From: an uncultured Eubacteriaceae bacterium
GTDB lineage: Bacteria > Bacillota > Clostridia > Eubacteriales > UBA1433
Assembly (NCBI GenBank): GCA_937880125.1
Contig: CALFLU010000033.1
Coordinates: 1 to 16,939 of the forward strand
DNA length: 16,939 nt
Direction of reading: 5' to 3'
In this document: in pieces, positions 1 through 8,400 of the stretch
How positions within the stretch are numbered: the stretch's first letter is position 1
Layout: each line of letters starts with the position of its first letter
Made by a program: the position numbers and the translations under genes
The notes under the pieces: model-generated
Database searches by the model: none
Told to the model about the DNA's origin: nothing
What the model saw: the letters and a program-made list of their open reading frames with translations, nothing else

Positions 1-1
1 G

Positions 2-904
2 GCATGCGATGCGGTAAAGGAATCGCCGAACAAAAAACCGATTTTTGCGGTGTCTTCTTTTGAAGGCAGCCGAAACCGCGACTATATTAAACAAATGGAG
101 AGCCATGGCATAACCATGCTCACCGGCGGCGAAAAAGCCTATAAGCAAATCGCGGAGCTGATTAAATTTTCTCAATACGACCCGTCAAAACGCACGCTGT
201 CCTTTGCCTACCCGTCGGTGAACAACGCCGGTAAGCAAACGGTAACCCTTAGCGAATACGACAGCAAAGAAGCCATTCAAGAAGCGGGAATCACCATTCC
301 CAAACAAGCGGTGGCTGCTACAAAAGAAGAATTGAAAGCGCTGTTGGAAAAAGAATTTTCTTATCCCATCGTGCTCAAAGTCAGCTCGGCGGATATTTTG
401 CACAAAACCGACGCGGGCGGTGTGAAACTGTCCATTCAGTCTGAAGAAGAGGCGCTCAAGGCCTTTGACGACATCTTGGCAAGCTGTAAAGCCTACATGC
501 CGGAGGCGGTTATCGACGGCGTGCTGGTACAGGAAATGGCGCCGAAGGGAACGGAGATCATTATCGGCATCAGCAGCGATGCGCTGTTCGGACCGATGGT
601 GTTGGTGGGACTCGGCGGCGTGTTTGTGGAAATATTTAAAGACGTGGCGCTCTACCCTGCACCGATGAACAAAGACGAAGCGCTGAGCATGCTGAAAAAA
701 CTGAAAGCCTACAAGTTGCTCACCGGCTACAGAGGCAGCAAGCCTGCGGACATTGACGCGTTGGTAGATACCATTGTCAAAGTCAGTGACTATGCGGCCA
801 AAAACAAAGACACGCTGAAAGAGCTGGATCTAAACCCCGTGTTTGTCTATGAAGAAGGCAAGGGACTCAATGTTGTAGACGCACTGCTCATTCAATATCA
901 GTAA
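2..904 (+). CDS. ADP-forming acetate/acyl-CoA synthetase, C-terminal part (5' end outside window)
   Basis: The reading frame is open to the left edge, so only the last 300 residues are seen. A GTG at 50 could be taken for a start, but the frame continues upstream with coherent sequence (KPIFAVSSFEG), so it is internal. The first ~60 residues match the end of the CoA-ligase domain. The rest is an ATP-grasp domain of the kind fused at the C-terminus of single-chain ADP-forming acyl-CoA synthetases: a lysine in PIVLKVSS, the LHKTDAGGV motif, VLVQEMAPKGTE, a GLGGVFVE glycine stretch, and a terminal ELDLNPVFV metal/nucleotide-binding motif. By family knowledge, these cytoplasmic enzymes interconvert acyl-CoA + ADP + Pi with acid + ATP and conserve energy in fermenters. 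Acetyl-CoA is the usual substrate, but substrate choice cannot be read here. Protein acetyltransferases share the same modules and are an alternative, though their GNAT domain is not in view. Confidence 0.85.
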   Translation, partial: ACDAVKESPNKKPIFAVSSFEGSRNRDYIKQMESHGITMLTGGEKAYKQIAELIKFSQYDPSKRTLSFAYPSVNNAGKQTVTLSEYDSKEAIQEAGITIPKQAVAATKEELKALLEKEFSYPIVLKVSSADILHKTDAGGVKLSIQSEEEALKAFDDILASCKAYMPEAVIDGVLVQEMAPKGTEIIIGISSDALFGPMVLVGLGGVFVEIFKDVALYPAPMNKDEALSMLKKLKAYKLLTGYRGSKPADIDALVDTIVKVSDYAAKNKDTLKELDLNPVFVYEEGKGLNVVDALLIQYQ

Positions 905-920
905 TGGCATAAAAGTTGTG

Positions 921-955
921 AAAAAGCTCTTCGCAAACAAGCGAAGGGCTTTTTT
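921..955 (+). terminator. Rho-independent terminator after the acyl-CoA synthetase gene
   Basis: A 14-bp stem (921-934 with 941-954, one G-U pair) closes an AAACAA loop, and its right arm ends in a run of six T. It lies 16 bp after the stop codon and upstream of the mnmE promoter, so it separates the two transcription units. Confidence 0.88.
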
Positions 956-983
956 CGCAGGCAAAAGCAGCCAAGAGAAAGAA

Positions 984-1012
984 TTGACATCGGGAAATAA
1001 TTTCGTTACAAT
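984..1012 (+). promoter_or_regulatory. Sigma-A type promoter for the mnmE-mnmG-noc operon
   Basis: TTGACA at 984-989, a 17-nt spacer and TACAAT at 1007-1012 differ from the housekeeping consensus at only one base of the -10 box. Transcription would start near 1018-1020. This excludes translation starts further upstream and supports the mnmE ATG at 1053, leaving a leader of about 35 nt. Confidence 0.85.
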
Positions 1013-1052
1013 GAAAGGCACTTTAAAAAGAAAAGAGAATCAAAAAATACAC

Positions 1053-2429
1053 ATGAAAAGCAACACGGATACCATTGCGGCCATCTCCACGGCCATGGGG
1101 CTTTCAGGTATCAGTATCGTGCGTATCAGCGGGGAAGAGGCCTTTGCCATAGCGGAAAAAATGTACCGCGGAATCGGAGGCAAAACCTTTACTCAGCTGA
1201 GAAACAAACAGCTAAGCTACGGGCATATTGTGGATGTGCGTACGGGAAATATGATTGACGAAGTGCTCGTCAGCAAGCACGGCGCACCCTACAGCTACAC
1301 CGGCGAAGACATTGCGGAAATCAACTGCCACGGCGGGCCTGTGGCAACCCAAGCCGTTTTGCAGGCGGCGCTGGAAAGCGGCGCGCGCATGGCTGAGGGC
1401 GGTGAATTTACGAAGCGGGCGTTTTTAAACGGCCGCATTGATTTGGTGCAGGCCGAGGCCGTCATGGACATTATCGATGCCAAGACCCGTGCCTCGTTGC
1501 AGGCGGCGCAAAACAGACTCAAAGGACATTTATCCGAAGAAATCGGAGAGGTCAAAGAGTATTTGACCGATGCACTGGCCTATATCGGCGTGGGTATCGA
1601 ATACCCCGAATACGACGTGGAGGAGGCGCAAGACGAGGTTGTTTACGCCCTGCTTGCCAAGGCGGAAGAAAAACTGCAAAGACTGCAAAAAAATGCCTCC
1701 CGCGGCAAAATATTAAACGAGGGGCTGAAAATCGCCATTGCGGGCAAGCCCAATGCGGGCAAAAGCATGCTGCTCAATGCCCTGACCAACCGTGAGCGCG
1801 CCATTGTCACCGACATTGCGGGCACCACGAGAGACACCATCAGCGAATACATCAACATCGGGCAAATCCCCGTGTTGATCATTGATACCGCGGGGATTCG
1901 ACAGACGCAAGATATGATCGAAAAAATCGGCGTGGCCAGAAGTATCGCGGCCATTGAAGAGGCGGATATCGTGTTGTTTGTGGCAGACGGCAGTGCAAAA
2001 TGGGACAAGCAAGACGACGAAATTCGCGCCCTGTTAAAAGAGAAAAGAACGATTGATATCATCAACAAGAGCGACATAGAGATTGATAAGAGTGTAGCCG
2101 ATAAGCTAAGCGGCGAGGATACGGTGATTCTCTCGGCGCTGACCAAAGAAGGGCTGGGCGCGTTGGAAGAAAAAATCGTGCAGGCGGCAGGCTTTACCGA
2201 AGACGTGCTCGGTGCCGCGCTGTCGGCCAATGCGCGCCAGGAAGAGTTGCTGACCAAGGCGGCGGCAAGCTTGCAGGCGGCGATGGATAATTTAAAGGCG
2301 GGCATGGTCGTGGACCTGGCCGAAATTGACATTCGCAACAGTTTGGAATATTTATATCAACTCACGGGGCAGTCGGTGGGAGAAGACATCATCGACCGCA
2401 TTTTTACGAATTTTTGTTTAGGAAAATAA
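1053..2429 (+). CDS. mnmE: tRNA-modifying GTPase MnmE (TrmE)
   Basis: With MnmG, this cytoplasmic GTPase installs the (carboxymethyl)aminomethyl group at C5 of wobble uridine 34 in certain tRNAs, using a methylene-tetrahydrofolate-derived carbon. The 458-residue length is normal. The N-terminal TrmE domain (SNTDTIAAISTA start) is followed by a helical domain that carries an inserted G domain: P-loop GKPNAGKS at 231-238, the G2 region IAGTTRDT, G3 DTAG at 278-281 and G4 NKSD at 338-341. The protein ends in CLGK, the family's conserved C-terminal C-x-G-K with its catalytically important cysteine. I chose ATG 1053 because it begins the family N-terminus and lies after the promoter. In-frame starts at 918 (GTG, inside the previous terminator region) and 1011 (ATG, overlapping the -10 box) are rejected. 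The upstream Shine-Dalgarno (AAAGAGAA) is mediocre. mnmG follows after 7 nt. Confidence 0.97.
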   Translation: MKSNTDTIAAISTAMGLSGISIVRISGEEAFAIAEKMYRGIGGKTFTQLRNKQLSYGHIVDVRTGNMIDEVLVSKHGAPYSYTGEDIAEINCHGGPVATQAVLQAALESGARMAEGGEFTKRAFLNGRIDLVQAEAVMDIIDAKTRASLQAAQNRLKGHLSEEIGEVKEYLTDALAYIGVGIEYPEYDVEEAQDEVVYALLAKAEEKLQRLQKNASRGKILNEGLKIAIAGKPNAGKSMLLNALTNRERAIVTDIAGTTRDTISEYINIGQIPVLIIDTAGIRQTQDMIEKIGVARSIAAIEEADIVLFVADGSAKWDKQDDEIRALLKEKRTIDIINKSDIEIDKSVADKLSGEDTVILSALTKEGLGALEEKIVQAAGFTEDVLGAALSANARQEELLTKAAASLQAAMDNLKAGMVVDLAEIDIRNSLEYLYQLTGQSVGEDIIDRIFTNFCLGK

Positions 2430-2436
2430 TATCATC

Positions 2437-4335
2437 ATGGAAAATAAAAAAATCGAACCCTATGACGTCGTGGTAATCGGCGCGGGACACGCAGGGTGCG
2501 AGGCCGCACTGGCCTGTGCACGAAAAGGAAAAAATACGTTGCTTTTGACGATGAATTTGGATTCGGTGGCACTGCTGCCCTGCAACCCCTCCATCGGCGG
2601 CACGGGCAAAGGCCACCTCGTGCGCGAAATCGATGCCCTGGGCGGCGAAATGGGCAAAAATATCGACAAGACCTTTATTCAAAGTAGAATGCTCAACACC
2701 GCCAAGGGTCATGCCGTGCGCTCGCTTCGCGCCCAGGCGGATAAAAAAAGATACCAAAGTGCAATGAAGCAGGTGCTGGAAAACCAACCAAATCTCACAC
2801 TGATGCAACAAGAGGCCGAAGGCTTGCTGGTAGAAGGCGGCATAGTCAACGGCGTAAGCACAAAAACGGGCAGACTATTCGGCGCAAAGGCGGTGATTGT
2901 GGCATCGGGCACCTATTTAAAGGGAAAAATCATCATCGGCGATACGTCCTATGCAAGCGGGCCAAACGGCATGAGCGCCTCCGAAAAATTGTCCGAAAAT
3001 CTGACGCTGCACGGACTGCACCTCATGCGCCTCAAAACAGGCACCCCCGCCCGCATCAACAAGCGAAGTGTGGACTTTTCCAAAATGGAACGCCAAGACG
3101 GCGACAAAATAATTGAGCCGTTTTCCTTTGAAAATGACTTTGACACCGCAGAGCAAGTGCCCTGCTATTTGACTTATACCAACGAGGAAACCAAGCGCAT
3201 TATCCTTGAAAATCTTCATCGCTCGCCGATGTACAGCGGCATGATCGAAGGGGTGGGTGTGCGTTATTGCCCCAGCATTGAAGACAAAATCGTGCGATTT
3301 GCGGATAAAGACAAACACCAGCTCTTTATTGAACCCGAAGGGCTGGACACCAATGAACTATATGTGCAGGGCATGTCTTCGTCCCTGCCCGAAGATGTGC
3401 AAGAAGCCATGATGCACACGGTGCCGGGACTGGAAAAAGCCGAAATCATGCGCAGCGCCTACGCCATTGAATACGATGCTATCCAGGCGCACCAGCTCAA
3501 GTTGTCGCTGGAGACCAAACAAATCAAAGGGCTGTTTATGGCAGGGCAAATCAACGGCTCCTCCGGCTATGAAGAGGCCGCGGCGCAAGGGTTGATTGCA
3601 GGCATCAACGCCGCCAATTTAATAGACGAAAAAGAACCGCTGATTTTATCGCGCAGCGACGGCTACATCGGCGTGCTTATCGACGACTTGGTGACAAAGG
3701 GCACGGCAGAGCCCTATCGCATGATGACTTCGCGCGTGGAATATCGGCTGCTGTTGCGCCAAGACAATGCCGACATGCGCCTGAGCGACATCGGATATGC
3801 CCAGGGGCTCATCAGCAAGGAGCGATACGAGAAATTTCTGCAAAAAAAGCAGGATATCGAAAAGGAAATTCAGCGCCTGAAAAGCACGAAAATCAGCAAG
3901 GAGAAGGCAAATGCGTTTTTGCAAACCGTTCCTTCTTCGCTGGTGACAGAAAGTATTTCATTATATGAATTGCTAAAAAGACCGGAAATAACATATAATA
4001 GAAGCAGCGCCATAGACCCGGACAGACCGTCGCTTGAAAAAAAGACGGCACAGCAAGTGGAAATATCCATTCAGTATGAAGGCTACATCAAAAAACAGCA
4101 GGAACAAGTGGCGCGGTTTTTGAAGATGGAAGAAAAAAAGATAGACGAGGACATCGACTATAAACAGATTCAAAACCTGAGATTGGAAGCGAGAGAAAAA
4201 TTGGACAAAATACGCCCGACATCGCTGGGGCAGGCCTCGCGCATTACAGGTGTGTCCCCGGCCGACATATCGGCACTGATGGTCTATATGGAAAAAATGA
4301 AACAAAGCAAGGTGCAGGGAGATAAAAACAAATGA
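2437..4335 (+). CDS. mnmG: tRNA uridine-5-carboxymethylaminomethyl modification enzyme MnmG (GidA)
   Basis: This is the FAD-dependent partner of MnmE in the same U34 modification. Its 632 residues fit the family. The N-terminal dinucleotide fold has GAGHAGCE at 15-22. The CNPSIGGTGKGH segment holds conserved Cys49, and VRYCPSIEDK holds Cys278; these match the two functional cysteines known in E. coli GidA. MSSSLPEDVQ and SGYEEAAAQGL are further family signatures, and the C-terminal helical region (LGQASRITGVSPADISALMVY) is the MnmE/tRNA-interacting tail. The start ATG lies 7 nt after mnmE. The only Shine-Dalgarno-like AGGA is inside the mnmE 3' end and rather far away, so translation may be coupled to mnmE. 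The stop overlaps the next start by 4 bp (ATGA). Confidence 0.97.
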   Translation: MENKKIEPYDVVVIGAGHAGCEAALACARKGKNTLLLTMNLDSVALLPCNPSIGGTGKGHLVREIDALGGEMGKNIDKTFIQSRMLNTAKGHAVRSLRAQADKKRYQSAMKQVLENQPNLTLMQQEAEGLLVEGGIVNGVSTKTGRLFGAKAVIVASGTYLKGKIIIGDTSYASGPNGMSASEKLSENLTLHGLHLMRLKTGTPARINKRSVDFSKMERQDGDKIIEPFSFENDFDTAEQVPCYLTYTNEETKRIILENLHRSPMYSGMIEGVGVRYCPSIEDKIVRFADKDKHQLFIEPEGLDTNELYVQGMSSSLPEDVQEAMMHTVPGLEKAEIMRSAYAIEYDAIQAHQLKLSLETKQIKGLFMAGQINGSSGYEEAAAQGLIAGINAANLIDEKEPLILSRSDGYIGVLIDDLVTKGTAEPYRMMTSRVEYRLLLRQDNADMRLSDIGYAQGLISKERYEKFLQKKQDIEKEIQRLKSTKISKEKANAFLQTVPSSLVTESISLYELLKRPEITYNRSSAIDPDRPSLEKKTAQQVEISIQYEGYIKKQQEQVARFLKMEEKKIDEDIDYKQIQNLRLEAREKLDKIRPTSLGQASRITGVSPADISALMVYMEKMKQSKVQGDKNK

Positions 4336-5114
4336 ATTCAAAAACGAACAGAACCGAAATGATCCCCGTGGAATGGATTGTTCCCAATAAAAATCAGCCG
4401 CGAAAATATTTTGACGAAACCAGCCTCAACGAATTGGCCGAATCCATTGCCAAGGTGGGCATTATTCAGCCGCTCACCGTCAAACATGCGGGCGGCGGTC
4501 GATTTGAGCTCATCGCGGGAGAAAGAAGACTGCGTGCCTCGCAGTTGGTGGGACTGAGGCGCGTGCCCTGCATTATCTTTGAGGCAAGCGAGGAAGACGC
4601 CGCCTTTTTGAGCATGATCGAAAACGTGCAGCGCGAAGACTTGAATTTTATCGAAGAAGCGGCGGGTTACAAACAACTTTTGTCCACCTACCGCCTGACA
4701 CAGGAAAAATTGTCGGAAATCATCGGCAAAAAACAATCGACGATTGCCAACAAACTGCGCATATTAAATTTGAGCGAAGAGGTGCTTTCGCTGTTACAGC
4801 AAAACAACCTCACGGAGCGCCATGCCAGAGCGCTGCTGAAACTGCCCACTGCCGAGCGCATGTCTGCGACAAAAAAAATCGTGCGCCGTGGGCTCAATGT
4901 GCGCCAGACCGAAGAGATGATCGATGCCATGAACGGCAAGGCCGCAATCAATCCGAAAAAGCGACGGGTGACGAATATTTTTGACAAGCGCATCTATGTC
5001 AACACGATTAAAAAGGCGTTTTCGGACGTGAAAAAAACGGGGGTTCGCGCACTTTATGCCGAGCAGGAAGACGGGGACAATATCACGATAACCATCGTCA
5101 TACCCAAGAAATAA
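4332..5114 (+). CDS. noc: Nucleoid occlusion protein Noc-like, ParB/Spo0J family, without N-terminal amphipathic segment
   Basis: A 260-residue ParB-family protein. The N-terminal CTP-binding ParB/sulfiredoxin-like domain shows PNKNQPRKYFDE, then GIIQPL, the GERRLRAS motif at about 57-64 and ENVQREDLN. A helix-turn-helix follows (LTQEKLSEIIGKKQSTIANKLR), then LTERHARALLKL and LNVRQTEEMID. The HTH region and the C-terminal end (RIYVNTIKKAF ... TITIVIPKK) resemble B. subtilis Noc, as I recall it, more than Spo0J, and mnmE-mnmG upstream is the usual Noc context. Noc binds DNA sites, spreads with CTP and blocks division over the nucleoid. Bacillus Noc begins with about 25 extra residues including a membrane-binding amphipathic helix; here the conserved domain starts almost at once (MIPVEWIVP at 10-18). 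rsmG, soj and a second parB are absent nearby. It could instead be the sole ParB of the strain. Confidence 0.82.
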   Translation: MNSKTNRTEMIPVEWIVPNKNQPRKYFDETSLNELAESIAKVGIIQPLTVKHAGGGRFELIAGERRLRASQLVGLRRVPCIIFEASEEDAAFLSMIENVQREDLNFIEEAAGYKQLLSTYRLTQEKLSEIIGKKQSTIANKLRILNLSEEVLSLLQQNNLTERHARALLKLPTAERMSATKKIVRRGLNVRQTEEMIDAMNGKAAINPKKRRVTNIFDKRIYVNTIKKAFSDVKKTGVRALYAEQEDGDNITITIVIPKK

Positions 5115-5137
5115 CGAAAAAAGAAATCGATTTGCTC

Positions 5138-5166
5138 TTGACAGAAAAGAAAGAATCGTTGATAAT
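5138..5166 (+). promoter_or_regulatory. Promoter of the ileS T-box leader
   Basis: TTGACA at 5138-5143, a 17-nt spacer and GATAAT at 5161-5166. Transcription should begin near 5172-5174, just before the first recognisable T-box helix. It starts 23 bp after the noc stop codon, and no terminator is visible between noc and this promoter. Confidence 0.82.
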
Positions 5167-5171
5167 AGAGC

Positions 5172-5404
5172 ACATGTTCATAAAAGCGATGACAAAGACG
5201 GGCAAAGAAAAAGCATGACAGAGAAGCGGAAAAGGTGAGAGCCGCCCATGGTTTCATTTGCCGAATCACTTTGGAGCCACGTGCCTGAGCATCAGCAGGG
5301 CACACGCCTCTCGGCGTTAAAAGAATCAAGCGGGTTTGCTTTTGGCAAACCAATTTGGGTGGTACCGCGGAAGTCTCTCCGTCCCTTTGTGGGACGGTTT
5401 TTTT
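5172..5404 (+). ncRNA. T-box riboswitch (tRNA-Ile sensing leader of ileS)
   Basis: This leader fills most of the 324-bp gap between noc and ileS. The T-box core GGGTGGTACCGCGG is at 5357-5370; its UGGU (5360-5363) is complementary to the ACCA end expected of uncharged tRNA-Ile. Stem I can be drawn by hand: CAAAG 5193-5197 with CTTTG 5269-5273, GGCAAA 5201-5206 with TTTGCC 5257-5262, CATG 5214-5217 with CATG 5247-5250, and distal GCGG 5226-5229 with CCGC 5242-5245. The specifier loop lies between the first two helices, and its 3' side carries AUC (5265-5267), an Ile codon, followed by A as usual. A 7-bp stem III (5333-5339 with 5345-5351) directly precedes the T-box. By family knowledge, uncharged tRNA-Ile stabilises the antiterminator and lets transcription reach ileS. 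The ends are approximate. Confidence 0.95.
5379..5404 (+). terminator. Regulated terminator of the T-box leader
   Basis: CCGTCCC (5379-5385) pairs with GGGACGG (5391-5397) over a TTTGT loop and is followed by seven T. The left arm can alternatively pair with the GGG-containing 5' part of the T-box to form the antiterminator, which is the switch itself. Confidence 0.93.
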
Positions 5405-5427
5405 ATTGGAAATGAAAGTGTATTAAC

Positions 5428-5433
5428 AGGAGG
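5428..5433 (+). promoter_or_regulatory. Ribosome binding site of ileS
   Basis: A perfect AGGAGG lies 5 nt before the ATG at 5439. It is downstream of the T-box terminator, so it is transcribed only after read-through, and it fixes the start codon. Confidence 0.9.
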
Positions 5434-5438
5434 TTATT

Positions 5439-8400
5439 ATGTCGTTTGAAACCCTAAACAACAGCAACATCAAGCAAAGCGAAGCAGCGCTGGCAAAATA
5501 CTGGGAAGAAATTGATATTTTAAAGAAGAGTATTGACAACCGGGAAGGATGCAAAAATTATGTATTTTATGACGGCCCGCCAACGGCCAACGGCAATCCG
5601 GGCATTCATCACGTGATATCGCGAACCATCAAAGACGGTATTTGCAAATACCATGTAATGAAAGGCGAGCGCGTGATTCGAAAGGCAGGGTGGGACACCC
5701 ACGGCCTGCCGGTGGAAATTGAGGTAGAAAAGCAGCTGGGGCTGCACAGCAAAACGGAAATCGAAAAATACGGCATCAGTCTCTTTAATGAAAAATGCAG
5801 AGATTCGGTGTTTACCTATGAGTCGCGCTGGCGCGAAATGACCAACCGCATGGGATTTTTCATCGACATGGATGATCCCTACATCACGCTGAAAAATGAC
5901 TACATCGAAACCGAATGGTGGATACTCAAAAAGTTTTTTGATGAAGGATATATGTATGAAGGGCACAAAATCATGCCCTACTGCAGCCGCTGCGGCACAG
6001 GGCTGGCTTCTCACGAAGTGGCACTGGGCTATGCGGAGATTGCCACGGATACGGTCATTGTACCCATGAAAGTCAAAGGCAAGGAAGACGAATATTTGCT
6101 TGCCTGGACCACGACACCCTGGACGCTGATTTCCAACGTGGCGCTCACCGTGCACCCCGAGGCGGACTATGTGCGCGTCAAAAACAAGGGCATTGTGCTC
6201 TATTGCGCCAAGGAGCTGATGGGCAAACTCTTCGGCGAGACGGCCGAGGTGCTCAGCGAGTTTAAGGGCAAAGACTTGGAATATTTGGAATACGAACAAC
6301 TCATTCCCTTTGTAAAAATACCCGAAGGCAAAAAAGCGTTTTATGTAACCTGTGCGGACTATGTTACCACCGACGACGGCACAGGCATTGTGCATACCGC
6401 ACCCGCTTTCGGTGAAGAAGACTATATGACGGGACAGCGATATGACCTGCCCGTGCTGCAGCCCGTAGACGAAAACGGCGTGTTCACCGAAACGCCCTGG
6501 AAGGGTCAATTTGTCATGGACGCGGACAAAGAAATCATTGCCTGGCTGAAAAAAGAAGGCAAATTGTTCAAAAAAATCCGTGTCTTGCACAACTATCCCC
6601 ACTGCTGGCGTTGCAAAACACCGCTGCTCTATTATGCGCGTGCGGGTTGGTATATCAAAATGTCGGCGCTGAAAGATGTGTTGGTTGCCAGCAACAATTC
6701 GGTGAACTGGTTTCCGGATTTTGTGGGTGAAAAGCGATTCGGCAACTGGATTGAAAATGTCAAAGACTGGGCCATCAGTCGAAACCGCTACTGGGGCACA
6801 CCGCTCAATATTTGGAAATGCGACTGCGGCGAAATCACCGCCATCGGCTCCAGACAAGAGCTGAGGGATCGAGCCGTGGAAGAAATCGGCCTTGACATTG
6901 AACTGCACCGCCCCTATGTGGACGATGTGCACATCAAGTGCGACAAGTGCGGAAGCGCCATGAGCCGTGTCAAAGAAGTCATTGACTGCTGGTTTGACAG
7001 CGGCAGCATGCCCTTTGCGCAATATCACTATCCCTTCGAAAACAAGGAAATTTTTGAAGACCAGTTCCCCGCAGACTTTGTGTGTGAGGGCATTGACCAG
7101 ACGAGAGGGTGGTTTTATTCACTGATTGCCATTTCTTCCTTTGTCATGAAGCAGTCTCCCTACAAAAACGTGTTGGTCAATGACTTGATTTTGGACGCAA
7201 AGGGCAGAAAAATGAGCAAAAGCAGAGGCAACACCGTAGACCCCTTTGAAATGTTTGACATTTACGGCGCTGATGCCCTGCGTTGGTATATGCTGCATGT
7301 ATCTCCGGTATGGACACCGACAAAGTTTGACGTAGAAGGCATCAAAGACGTGCAGAGCAAGTTTTTTGACACGCTGCGCAATGTGTATAATTTCTTTGCA
7401 CTCTATGCCAACACCGATAAAGTGGATCCCAAAGAGTTTTATATTGAACCGCAAAAGAGAGAAGAAATCGACCGATGGATTTTGTCCAAATACAATCACT
7501 TGGTTAAAGACGCCAACGAGGCCATGGACGAATACGACATGACGCGCACGGTGCGCAGAATTCAGGAATTTGTCAATGAAGACTTATCCAACTGGTATGT
7601 GCGCCGAAGCCGCAGAAGATTTTGGCGCAGTGAGCTGGGGGATGATAAAAAAGCGGCCTATAACACAATGCACGAAGTGCTGGTGGGTGTGTGCCTGCTG
7701 GCGGCGCCCTTTGCGCCCTATTTGCCGGAAGAAATTTATCGCTCCCTCACAGGCAAAACCAGCGTGCATCTGGGGGATTATCCCACCTGTGACGAAACTA
7801 TGCTGGACGAAGCCCTGGAGGCCAAGATGGATCTGGTGCGCTCGCTGGTGAGCATCGGGCGCAGCGCCAGAGAAGATGCGCAAATCAAAGTGCGCCAGCC
7901 GCTCCTTGCCATTCATGTGGACGGACAATACGAAGAACAAATGTCGGATTTGATTCCGCTGATGAAGGAAGAACTCAATGTGCGCCAAGTGGTTTTTGAA
8001 AACGAACTGGGCGAATTTATGAACTATCAGCTAAAGCCCGACTTTAAAAAAGCGGGTCCGCTCTTGGGCGGAAAGGTCAAAGACCTGGCAGCAGCCCTCG
8101 GCAAGGGAGACGGCAACGAATGGATGAGACAGCTCAAACAAGATGGCGTGCTCAAAGTACAAGTCGGCGAAGAGGTCATTGACGTCAATGAAGAGATGTT
8201 GGATATTCGCATTTTTGCAAAAGAAGGCTTTAATGTGCAAACCGAAGAAAACCTCTTTGTGATTTTGGATACGCATCTAACCCCCGAGTTGCTCAATGAA
8301 GGCTTGGTGCGAGAAGTGGTGTCCAAAGTACAGCAGCTGCGCAAAAACAGCGGCTTTGAGGTCATGGATCGCATTGATTTGTATGTATCGGGCGCCAAGG

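Noticed and set aside
988..1005. Possible Noc-box or parS site near the mnmE promoter (GGGAAATAATTTC)
   Set aside because: It resembles half of the Bacillus Noc site only; the palindrome is not completed, and I saw no parS-like TGTTTCACGTGAAACA anywhere in the window.
918..1052. Longer mnmE reading frame beginning at GTG 918 or ATG 1011
   Set aside because: The extension runs through the preceding terminator and promoter, and its residues do not resemble the MnmE N-terminus, which begins at 1053.
5520..7028. A 502-codon open frame on the minus strand inside ileS
   Set aside because: It is antisense to a strongly conserved gene, has no credible ribosome binding site or recognisable domain, and its His/Phe-rich composition is what the reverse complement of ileS codon usage produces.
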